DNA of 46,941 nucleotides from Sphaerosporella brunnea (Eukaryota > Ascomycota > Pezizomycetes > Pezizales > Pyronemataceae). Below, piece by piece: positions 1 to 9,158 of this stretch. Both the position numbers and the translations under genes were made by a program. The DNA lies in assembly GCA_008704415.1 (NCBI GenBank), contig VXIS01000354.1, forward strand, positions 1 to 46,941, given 5' to 3'. Position 1 is the first letter of the stretch; each line of letters begins with the position of its first letter. The notes below the pieces were generated by a model. The model did no database searches and had not been told where the DNA came from. It saw nothing but the letters and a program-made list of their open reading frames with translations.

Positions 1-849
1 AGGGTACCGAGCTTCTTTGACTAGCCAGGGATTATAAATAACCCCCACTCCAACTCGGACACTCTTCTGCAGCTATGGCGTGATTGAACGCGTAAGCTTT
101 GATGCCTAGAATGCCCTATTGAAGTGCCGCAGTAGCTATGACGTGATGATCAATTACCGAAGTGACTTTGGTACTTATCAAGTCTTGTCACAGCTGCTCC
201 CCTCATATACCCACCGGGTACGTTCCGGTATAACGGTGGGGCGCAATGTGATGTGAGTTATTTTGTACCCTGGAAAAAACTATTTTTCTATGGGAACCGG
301 CAACTAACCACTTTTTGCCATATAACTCACGGTGAATAACCTGTGACAACTGCAAGGTGTTAGACCAACACAGTTGTCATTATTCATTTGTATGCGCACG
401 AATAGTGAGTTATTTTGTACCCTGGAAAAAACTATTTTTCTATGGGAACCGGCAACTAACTTCACCATCGCCATTATGACGTAAGTCTTGTAACTCTTAG
501 GGCACTGCCTCATAGAGTGGACTTATAGATGATTATACAGCCTCACTGTTGATAATCATTACCGTCAATAAACCGTTATGTAACCCTTAAGGTAATGTAG
601 GCATAACTCGTAAGGGGGTACCAGAAATGGTACTGTGGGAGGTGGGTGTAACATAGAGAATCTTATTGCAGATCTCTCGGTACCACCAGATCCTCAGGGC
701 TCAGCGGAACCAGGACTTCCAACCGTGAGGAATCAGAACTGGCCTCGAGTAAGTGGCCGCCAGGCACAAATAGAGCTGCTTAAATCAGGTATGTTTTTGA
801 AAGCTGCTGGTAACCCGATGATTAACTGCGGGGTACAGGAATTGTGGAC
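1..849. other. non-coding left flank of the transposon
   Basis: Apart from the repeat and hairpin at 253-460, I see no supported gene. A 72-codon open frame at 635-853 has no recognisable content and is not in frame with the transposase. Imperfect short repeats around GTAACCCTTAAGGTAATG (about 580-596) may belong to a transposon end. No terminal inverted repeat partner was found right of the gene. Confidence 0.5.
253..460. repeat. 56-bp direct repeat pair around a nested hairpin
   Basis: Two identical 56-bp copies lie at 253-308 and 405-460; both begin GTGAGTTATTTTGTAC and end GGCAACTAAC. The 96-bp spacer folds back on itself. ATAACTCAC at 322-330 pairs with GTGAGTTAT at 405-413, the start of the second copy. 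TGAATAA (333-339) and TGACAACT (344-351) pair with 372-386, and GTGTT (357-361) pairs with AACAC (367-371). This looks like a terminal or subterminal part of a mobile element, perhaps the transposon just downstream. I found no matching copy on the far side of that gene. Confidence 0.8.
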
Positions 850-2678
850 ATGAATAAATTGTTGGCCTCGAAACGAAGACAGCCCTCCAGCCACACAAAA
901 ACCTGGCACCTACAAGTATTGGCCTTCATGCACATTCAACTAATGCGCATGAACCGAGCGGGGCAAACAGCCACTCGAAAAGAGTTGTCTTTTACAGTGA
1001 CGGCGTGTTATTCCAAGAAGAGTTGGGTAGCCCAACGAATACGCTCTCATGAGTGTTTGTGGATCCGACATCGCACAATTCCTTTGAGTAAGCAGGGCTT
1101 GCACGCAAAAACGCAGTGCTTGCTTGAAGACGAAGGTACCCTGATTGCTGTGGAGGAGTACATGACCGGCGCCGGCAAGCTTGCAACCCGAGCAGGCTTA
1201 GCAAAAGCGGTCAGCGACTATTGGTCCAGCCTGGACCGCAACGTCGATGCCAACGCAGACAATACGACGGGTCCCAGTCAAGCACAAATCAATCGTGGCC
1301 TCTCTGAACGTACTGCAAGCGAGTGGATGAACCGTCGAGAGTTTAAGTGGACAGATTTGAAGAAGGGCGTGTACAAGGATGGCCATGAGCGACTCGATGT
1401 ACTGCAGTACCGTCAAGAATTATTTCTTCCTCGATTGGCCGAGCTAGAGCCAACCTTTGTTCAGTGGTCCTTTCCAGAACTCGAAACAAACCCTAAAGCT
1501 GGATATACCTTGGTGTATCCAGAAAATCTACCTCCCGGAGTTAAGCCGCGAGTCCCGGTCACCCATGATGAGTGCTCATTTAACTCCAAAGACGGTGTCT
1601 GTCGTGGCTGGGTCCGTAGTGATCACATGCCTTTCTACGACAAGGGACGTGGACCAGGAATGATGGTTTCTGAATACCTCACCCCCGGTGGGAATTTAAA
1701 GCTGCCGCTAGATTATGCTGAGGACGATCTTCCACTCGAACCTGATGGTAATCCCTTCCGAGAATGCACCGCTAGTTTAGTGTTTGGGGATGGAGTCTAT
1801 TGGACAGGGGAGAATGTGGCAGACCAGTTGAGAGATCTCACTATCCCGCTGTTCGAAAAGGCCTATCCTGGATGCCAGGCGGTCTTTCTTTTCAACAACG
1901 CAACAAACCATCTCGCGTTCGCTAAGGATGCCTTGCGGGTGGAAAACATGAATCTCTCGAGCGGTGGCGCGCAAAATGCAGATATGAAGGATGGCTGGTT
2001 TTACCGTGACAACCGCCGTCACAATCAGAAAATGCACTTTATGCGAAGAGGGGAAAAGGTTGCCAAAGGGATGGAGCAGGTTCTCCGTGAGAGAGGACTG
2101 TGGCGGCAAGGTCTGCGGCAACATTGCTACATACCAAACCCCACCCCCGGTCAAAAGACTAAAAGGATCAAGAACCCCAACTGTGCCGATGGCCTCGAGG
2201 GTCGCACCTGTTGTGCAGCAGCCATCCTCTCGGCGCAGCCTGACTTTAAAGGTCAACGCAGTCGCATTGAGGAGATTGTTGAGAATGCAGGACACCTAGT
2301 AATATTCTATCCTAAGTTCCACTGCGAACTTAACTGGATCGAATATTACTGGGGTGCGTGCAAGCACTATGCTCGAAAGCACTGCAACTACACTCTCGCT
2401 GGTATTTAACCCTTCCTCAGTACGCTCGGCGCTGGGAGCTCGGCGTCGGGGAGAATGATAGCAACAATAGCTAATAGCGATCAGGTCTTATAGAGGCGGT
2501 CCCTGAAGCTCTGGAGTCTGTGAAGCCATCGCTTATTTTCAAGTACTGGCGACGCACTCAGCGTATTATCCAGGCATATAGGGAAGGCGCCACCTTTGGA
2601 GACGAAGAGTACAGAGCGCGGGTCTATACCAGTCACCGGCGGGTTTCACAGCGAGAGCCAGGTGCAGATGGGCAATAA
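850..2678 (+). mobile_element. DDE-superfamily endonuclease (fungal DNA transposase), probably inactive
   Basis: Likely transposase, about 578 aa if it starts at ATG 850 (an in-frame GTG lies at 844). What shows this: a central stretch with DGHERLDVLQYRQ, then HDECSF (first catalytic Asp, codon 1567-1569), then FLFNNATNH where the family as I know it has FDN, and finally HCELNWIEYYWG with the last acidic residue. The open frame stops at 2409, but the conserved C-terminus resumes at 2494. A 92-bp intron, 2402-2493 (GTATTT donor, CTAATA branch, TATAG acceptor), joins the two in frame and ends the protein at TAA 2676-2678. The remaining C-terminus carries EYRARVYTSHRR, typical of the family's end. 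The Asn at codon 1894-1896 in place of the second catalytic Asp suggests the enzyme is dead. The N-terminal 100 residues are poorly conserved in my memory, so the start is uncertain. Confidence 0.75.
2402..2493 (+). other. predicted transposase intron
   Basis: Donor GTATTT at 2402, branch-like CTAATA at 2471 and acceptor TATAG ending at 2493 remove 92 bp. This turns the premature TAA at 2407-2409 into a continuous reading frame with phase 1 on both sides. Confidence 0.6.
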
Positions 2679-3338
2679 ATTGATTATTGGGGTCACGGTT
2701 CAGGCGCAGGTGGCGCGGTCCTAGCGTTCGCTCTGAACTTTGATCCCCACCACTTCGTACCCTTAGACCACCATCTACTCCGTGCCTGCTTCTTACTTTC
2801 CAACGAAAATATCCGTGCGACGACGAGGTTTATAGCTGCCTGCACCATAGAACGTCTAAGCTATTATGTTGGCAAGGGAATACATGTAAATAACCTACTG
2901 TACAAGACTTCACTAGGAAGTATGTACCGAGGCCAGTAGAATACTTAGATAGTACCAAGCATGTACTATAGGTACATGCCTTACAGTTGACGCCAACTGA
3001 CTTGGAGCCGAAGCTAGTGGTATACGTAATGTTGAATTGCAAGATCTTCACAGCGGCATTGAGGGCGCCCTGCTTGGCCTCTCTCCTTTGTCTGATGAAG
3101 TGACGCGATCGCCTGAAAGTCCTGTGGTATAAAGGAGGCAATCAGTCTGCAAACTGGCGATTTGTTCTTCGGCGATTTGTTCTTCATCCGAGCCAGACAG
3201 CCAGACAGCCAGACTATCAGCGACTTCCATTCTTTTCACCATTCATTCTTTTCACCATTCATTCTTCAAGTACCCTTCTGCGGTCTTCTTTCGACTCAAG
3301 AACCCCGTTTCCAAAACCGAATCATCTTCACCGCCAAA
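2679..3338. promoter_or_regulatory. intergenic region with promoter of the secreted repeat protein
   Basis: A TATAAAG box lies at 3128-3134, about 210 bp before the ATG. Downstream are a duplicated GCGATTTGTTCTTC unit (about 3157-3185), repeated CAGCCAGA units (about 3193-3213) and three CATTCTTTTCAC-like units (about 3228-3265), probably in the 5' UTR. The rest, right of the transposon, holds no gene I can support. Confidence 0.5.
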
Positions 3339-3794
3339 ATGCGTTCTTCAATCGTTCTCTTCGCGGTTTCCTTGCTTTCCATTGCCCAAGCTGCGCCCGT
3401 TGGGCAGAACGGCGCTCCTTCAGGTGGCAGGCCCTCTGGCATTCCGTCTGGCGTCATGTCTGGTGGACCCGGCCCTGTGCCCACGGGCGGTTTCCCATCT
3501 GGGGCATTCGGTGCTGCACCCACTGGAGGCTTCCCAACTGGCGGTTTCGGGGGCGCTCCCTCTGGCATGCCCGCTCCTTCAGGAGCTGGTGACTTCCAAG
3601 TCGCTGCTCTCTCTGGCGTCCCGGCAGAACCCAGTGGAGCCCGTCCTTCCGGTGCTCGTCCTTTCGGTGTTGTTCCTTCCGGCTTCCCTCACCCTTCGGG
3701 TGCCTTCCCTACTGGCACCGGGTCTTTCGGTGGCCCTCGCCTTTCGGGGGCGCAGCTGTCTGGCCAGCCTCCTGCGCCGTCCGCAGCTGCGTAG
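3339..3794 (+). CDS. small secreted Gly/Pro/Ser-rich repeat protein
   Basis: Single-exon gene for 151 aa. I start it at ATG 3339 because of its CCAAA Kozak-like context and because it gives a classic signal peptide (MRSSIVLFAVSLLSIAQA, then APVGQ). The mature part is almost wholly low-complexity: repeated PSG, PTGG and FPSGAFG-type units with almost no charged residues and no cysteine. An in-frame ATG at 3162 would bury the signal peptide behind 59 residues and sits in a repeat-rich leader. The protein is probably a secreted or cell-wall-associated matrix component, but its function is unknown. A TATA box lies about 210 bp upstream. The right neighbour, the DUF1295 gene, is convergent. Confidence 0.75.
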   Translation: MRSSIVLFAVSLLSIAQAAPVGQNGAPSGGRPSGIPSGVMSGGPGPVPTGGFPSGAFGAAPTGGFPTGGFGGAPSGMPAPSGAGDFQVAALSGVPAEPSGARPSGARPFGVVPSGFPHPSGAFPTGTGSFGGPRLSGAQLSGQPPAPSAAA

Positions 3795-4603
3795 ATGGAT
3801 ATTGAACAGTGATTTTTGGTTGGGATCAGAACGGGGGTGTTGAGAAATGGGGTGTGGGAGTGTTTATTGTATCGGTCTGGAACTGGTGTTTGTTTTTCTT
3901 TTTGTTGAAGTCAATTAGATGAAGCATGGAACCAGAAGGCGGTGCCGGGGTTTTCCCTCCTCCTTTCTTCGTTGTATGTTGTCAAGAAGTCGTGCATATA
4001 CAGTAGAAGATGAAATTGAATAGTTTGGCTCCATACTTTGCCCCGCGCAAGTGAAGGTGCTGGAGCCGGTTGCAACACGCTCGCTCACGTCTTGCTATTG
4101 ATTAATTCCCCGCACGAGTACTGATTAATGGTGATAAGTCTTGTGGTTTATCTCGTGATAAATCTGAGCTCTTGTGGTGTCACGAAGTTAGATCCTGCGA
4201 GTGATATCATGTGATTCAGTCCATGTTTCCAATGTCAAGTGAGTGGTATGTAACTTGACAACTTTGGCGCGTAGATTAGCACCCCGCACACCAAACAGTG
4301 TGCACACTCTTCCGTGGCGCAGATAGATAGCTCGTACGATGAACAATAGGTTGCCCAGGTAGTGGAAAAAGAGATTCTGTGACATGGAGACATCCCCCCC
4401 ACAAGGGCCCGAAAACAATCGCAGGAAACACAAAGTGTCAACAGTTATAGAGAGCTATCTCTCTAATGCCAACCCAGAAAAAAAAAAAAAAAAAAAACAG
4501 AAACGAAAACAGCATTCACCGTTCTGAACCGATTAAAGCTACCAATCGTGTGCGAAAGAAGTGAATAGCATTGCATAAACATATGAAACCACTCCCAAGA
4601 TTT
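3795..4603. other. intergenic, with 20-bp poly-A tract
   Basis: This holds the convergent 3' ends of the secreted-protein and DUF1295 genes. It contains an uninterrupted run of 20 A at 4478-4497 and a small AGAGAG-CTAT-CTCTCT palindrome at 4449-4464. No gene is supported. Confidence 0.6.
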
Positions 4604-5705
4604 TTACTCCTTCTTTACCGGCTTTTCGTCATCTCTTCCCTTCAAAGCCTTGAGGCCCGGCACGAACTTATTAACAAGAGCCTGATACTCCCTATACTCA
4701 GGATACTTGCCAGCGGAAATACTCTCGGTGAAGTTTGTGCTGGCCTGAAATATGCCCCAATACGCTACGGCACCGAGTCCACTCCAATTGAACATAGTGT
4801 CGGTGCGGAAGCAAGCCCATTGATAGATACCAAACCAGATGGTCTGCTCACACAAAAAGTTCGGGTGGCGACAGAAGCTCCACAGGCCGCTAACGACGAA
4901 GCCACGGTCGAGGTCTTCCTTGAGGAACTTTTCCGGCACCTTGCCTGTCTCCTTGTAGCTCTTTTTTGCCTGCTGGAAAGCCCATTGTTGTTGATCGGCC
5001 AAGGTCTCGATCAACAGCACGATGACCAACCCGCGCGAAAATATGGTGTCGATGAAATCGTTACCCGCAGTCGCGTCCGGCAGCCGTGACGTCAGCATCA
5101 AAACATATGCGGGCATCGTGATGCCAACGAGCACCAGATTCTGGAATAGAGCAACAAAGCCCAAATCGAAAATCGTCCACACAATGCCGGCGGGAATGCG
5201 TTCTCGCAAGACTTCCCAACGATAGTCTTCAGCGCCAATCTGGTAACCACCCTTGCGCCAGTAATTGAATGTGAGTCGTGCCTGGTCAAAGTTTAGCATC
5301 GACCAACTTCTCTCGTGGCTGTGCCGGGAAACAAACACTCCACAGCGCAACAAGCATGGCAAGCGTGTCAACGCGCTCTGACTCGATCCCGTGTAGATGC
5401 GACCAAAGTGCAAAATGACCGGTATACACGGCTGGCAAAATGCTCCATAGTCGGTCTACCTGACTAAAGTTGCGGTTTATCTCGGCCGAAACGAATACCA
5501 CGAGAGAAATAAATAGTGCAAAGAGTATCGCGGTGATGGCTGGGTTGGTAGCGAGATACCACTCTTTCGGTGCGATTTCGCCGCGAAGCAGAGGGAGCAA
5601 GTGTGACAAGCTCAATTGATGGAAATAGGGTGCGACTGTTTTGCTGAATGAAGCGCAGTCGACGGGGGTAGCCACAGTGGGGAGGGCGGCGATGAAGTCC
5701 GTCAT
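4604..5705 (-). CDS. DUF1295 (steroid-reductase-like) multipass membrane protein
   Basis: Two exons, 5705-5337 and 5281-4604, give 348 aa. The intron 5336-5282 (55 bp, GTTTGT donor, GCTAAAC branch, CAG acceptor) joins ALWS to ARLTFNYWRKGGYQ, matching the family. Recognisable features are DRLWSILP near residue 80, the NYWRKGGY and EDYRWE block near 130-145, and a C-terminal CRHPNFLCEQ segment, the counterpart of the cofactor-binding region of steroid 5-alpha-reductase-like proteins. There are about six hydrophobic stretches and a charged, lysine-rich tail. It is likely an ER or other endomembrane protein with a possible NAD(P)H-dependent reductase-type fold; its substrate is not known. The family call is firm, the biochemical role is not. 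Confidence 0.85.
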
Positions 5706-6526
5706 AGTAAACGATAATTAGAGGGCAACGGAGACTCGACAGAAGGAGAGGATGGCTCTGCTCAAACCTGCAACTGGCGGGGGGATGAGGTCAACTGCAT
5801 ATATTCTACCAACTGCTTACTAAGGGAGCCTATCCTTGCAAAGCATGACGACGATGATGAGATACATGTTGTATCACGATCTCGATTCCCTCGCAATTAC
5901 AATCGCACAAATCGGCACCATATCCGACAAGCAGTGGTGCATTGTCCGTTCCAGATCGAGCTTAGGATGATGACGCGCATATTCCAAGTATGTACTCGGC
6001 CGGGCGCCAAGTCCACTAAATTCTGATTGGCTGAATCAACAACTTGAAGATTCTGTGATGGGAGCTCTCCGCTGAAACTACTGTCTGTAACTAAGAACAG
6101 ATCTCCGAAGCACTGCGATGCGATGGTGGTTGTGGATAGCCGTACGGCCATGCGACGCCTCATGTACTGCGGCGTTTCTTCACCTCTCGTGAAACCACCA
6201 CCCCTTGGGCAAAACAGTGATCTTGTGGCTATGCAGAATTTATTCCTCTTCACTGCGTTTTCTGTTATTTCAGCCAATCAGAATTTAGTGGACTTGGCTC
6301 CCGGCTGTTCAAGACTCGTACTATCTAGAGTAAGTAATTACTCGTAAAAAGTACAGCGTTTTACACACAAACGTCTCGATTTTAGAGATAATAATAGTGG
6401 TACGTACTGAAACTTGAAGTACATATGTGCATGTGGCGAGAAGGATATCCATGAGAAGACTTATCAGGCACTCTTCGCTGGCTTGCAGTCCTGATACATA
6501 GGTTAAAATTCATCTCCCCTAACCAG
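5706..6526. other. intergenic between DUF1295 and TOP3, carrying a MITE-like element
   Basis: This region holds the DUF1295 promoter on the left and the TOP3 3' end on the right. The inverted-repeat element at 5999-6305 fills much of it. No gene is supported. Confidence 0.6.
5999..6305. mobile_element. MITE-like element with 37-bp terminal inverted repeats
   Basis: Arms at 5999-6035 and 6269-6305 are inverted copies with 36 of 37 bases matching. Each arm contains the 18-mer CACTAAATTCTGATTGGC or its complement. The 307-bp unit has no coding capacity. No clean target-site duplication is visible just outside the arms. The size and structure fit a non-autonomous DNA transposon; a long hairpin of another origin is possible. 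Confidence 0.75.
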
Positions 6527-6545
6527 TCATATACTCCCTCGCTTT

Positions 6546-8816
6546 CTAGCCTTGTATCAGCAAACAGCCATGAAGGAATATAAGCAAAGCACTCACACGC
6601 TTCAGGACATCCGTCTGTTGGGTCGCTCGAATAAACATGTCCCTGTATTGGTCGATGCATTCGTGCACTACGTCGTTTCTGGTGACGGTACCTTCACAAA
6701 TCTTTTTCATTTTCTCTTCCATCTTTCCAAATTGTCAGCAAATCACTATTCAATGCGCACTGTAGGTATCTAGAACACAGACCTCCTTCCTCAAGAACGG
6801 CTTTGAGACGCTGTTTTCAAACCCGATTGCGTCGTAAGCCTCTACCAATGCCATTCCCAGACTGCTGGGCACGAACACCTCCATACCGCCTCCACCACCA
6901 CCTCTGCCCGCTGCAGCACCGCCCCTGCCTCCACCGCGGCCCCGGCCTCGGCCCCGTCCTCGTCCTCTCCCAACCGGGGCGTCGACTTCTTCTCCGCCGC
7001 CGCCGCCACCGCCGGCCGCATGTCCCCTCGGAACGGTAAACACGTACTCTCGCTCTTTTATTTTTGCGATATGGTCAGCCATGGTGGCATCCGTTCCAAT
7101 ACCATTGATGTCCATCAATGCGATAAGTTCTGGTTCCGTCAAGTACCCGGGTGCAGATGTTTTCCCATCTGTCATTGTCGCCTCTGTGGGCACAAAAGTC
7201 TCCCCCTGGACGAACCGTGGCAGCTGCTGCGAGGATTCCCACTTGTCGTACGGATATACATCAAGGTAGTTGCGCGCAATCACCATCAGTCCATTGGCGT
7301 GGAACCCCTCATCGCCATATGCCATATTTACGGTCGTTGTCTGGCCCACTGCATCTTCGGAGCAACAAGCCAGAAACCGTCGCACGACAAACTCGTATAC
7401 TCGTTTTTCGTTCTGATTAAGGACCTCCGGGGCCACATAACAGATTGGGTGGATCGGGGGGTGGGCCTGATCGTTATGGGAGCCATTGCGAGGCTGAGAA
7501 AAGCCACCATTCATGAGTCTTCAGAGACGATAAATGAGTATAGCTATAGAGGTTGCGTAAAGGAGGAAACGCACCCGGTGGCAAATTGGCCCCAGTCATT
7601 GCTCACAGTTTGTTTTTCAACAAGGGCGCGCAAATCCATCGCCCGATCGAATTGGTCGGTCTCCGTACGGGGATAACTTATGAAGCCATTATTGTAGAGC
7701 TTTTCTGCGATCTGCGGAAGTTAGATAATGCATGATTCATGGACACAACAAAACTCACCTCCATCACTTGTTTGGAGTTCAAGCCCAGAAATCTCGTGCC
7801 CAGCTTTTGGAGCTCAACGGTAGTGAGGGGCAATGGTTTCCTGGCCTCAAATATGTAAGTGCCAGTCTTGAGAAAATGCGAAGACCGTTACCATTTCTTT
7901 GTCGGTTTTGTCGCCACGGCTGTCACTCGTGCGGTCCTTGCCATGAGACATCGCTCGAACAGCGTTGTTGTGATCATCCGATCAAACAGTCTGTTCCGGT
8001 CCCAGCTAAAGTTTACATTGACATCATCCTTCCTATGCATCACCCTGATTGACCAAAAAGGCTCAGGCACAAAATTTTTGACACGCTTGTAACGATCAAC
8101 GACGAAGCCGAGCGTCGGGAACTGGCACGAACCATAACTGATGACTCTATCTTCTAGCCCACCAATTCCCTTCAAGGACAGTGTCTGCCAACGGGTGAAA
8201 GCGGCTCCAATCCTCAGATCAAGCTCTATTCGTGCTGCCACCGCTGCTGCCTGACGATTGTCCAGGGGCACAGGTCGCTGCGCTGCCTGCAAGATGTGGC
8301 TGCGCTCGATATTCGAGAATTTGGCGCGCTTGACTTCTAGGTTTGGGTTCACTTCGAAAGCAATGTCGCGTATTTCCGTGCCGATGTACTCGCCTTCGCG
8401 ATCGCAGTCGGTCCAAATGAAAAGAGCTCGAGCTCCGCGTGCTAAACTTTGGATATTGCTGGCAACATCCTTGCGCTCCTTGATAACCTGCTGGGTCGGC
8501 GCATCAAATAGTGAGGAGGGCGGGCAGGAATTCCACCCGCGGTACTGATCAGGGAAATCCCATTCGACGGTGTGGCCCAGCACTGAGGTCATGACGGCTG
8601 AACATTGGCCCCATGGCGCTGGAAAGTTGTAGGTGAATTCATAGTTCTTGACGTATTTGTTTCTACTTTGTCTCTGGGAAGTCAGTGCTATTGTAAAAGT
8701 AGGAAGGAAGGAGCTTATCGTGAACGGACTATAGTTACGTCACCTCCGCCAAGATGACCTGCGACGGCTTTGGCGATGGACGGTTTTTCGGCGACGCATA
8801 CGATTCTTCCAGCCAT
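6546..8816 (-). CDS. TOP3: DNA topoisomerase III (type IA)
   Basis: Type IA topoisomerase that relaxes negatively supercoiled DNA and works with a RecQ helicase to dissolve recombination intermediates. Six exons: 8816-8739, 8673-7892, 7840-7759, 7711-7575, 7518-6783 and 6722-6546, giving 663 aa; introns are 47-65 bp. The Toprim domain begins with CVAEKPSIAKAVAGHLGGG and has TDCDREGE. Next come the YGSCQFPTLGF block and the active-site ISYPRTETD (Tyr about residue 327, codon 7675-7673), then QPRNGSHNDQAHPPIHP. A long RG/G-rich stretch sits before VPSSLGMALVEAYDAIGFE, followed by FLRKE joined to MEEKMKKICEG. The 3' end is uncertain: reading on gives TAG at 6548-6546, but a GTGAGT donor at the AAGCGT codon could splice to 6550 and end at 6527. 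There are no C-terminal zinc fingers. Confidence 0.93.
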
Positions 8817-9158
8817 AGTGGGCATCTGAAAGTGATGTGTATGTTTCGCAATTATGGTTCCGTCGATAACTAGTGCATACGAGTACTATCTATAGGAGTG
8901 CTATCTATGACTGCTCAAGTAATAACTACGCGAAAGCGTTGAAACGCGACATCTCAGAAAACACGTAATCACGTGAACGGTGGTTAAGCCTGATTTTATG
9001 GGATGGGACATGAAAGAAATTAATTGAGTGGTATCAGGACCACTAAAATGAAGACTAATATACGCAAACTGGTATGGAGTGCAGCGAAAAAAAATCCTGG
9101 TCCAAAATAAAAAATAGGAAATAGAATAAAAAACTATTCTCCGTACCAGCCGACGTCC
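8817..9158. other. intergenic, TOP3 upstream region and ING gene 3' end
   Basis: This is TOP3 promoter sequence plus the 3' flank of the PHD gene, with A-rich tracts around 9085-9135 that may serve polyadenylation. I see nothing else. Confidence 0.5.

Noticed and set aside
635..853. 72-codon open frame before the transposase
   Set aside because: Different frame, no recognisable motif, and it ends just after the transposase start; kept as non-coding flank.
7020..7676. 218-codon plus-strand open frame
   Set aside because: Lies wholly over TOP3 exons on the other strand; a shadow of that gene.
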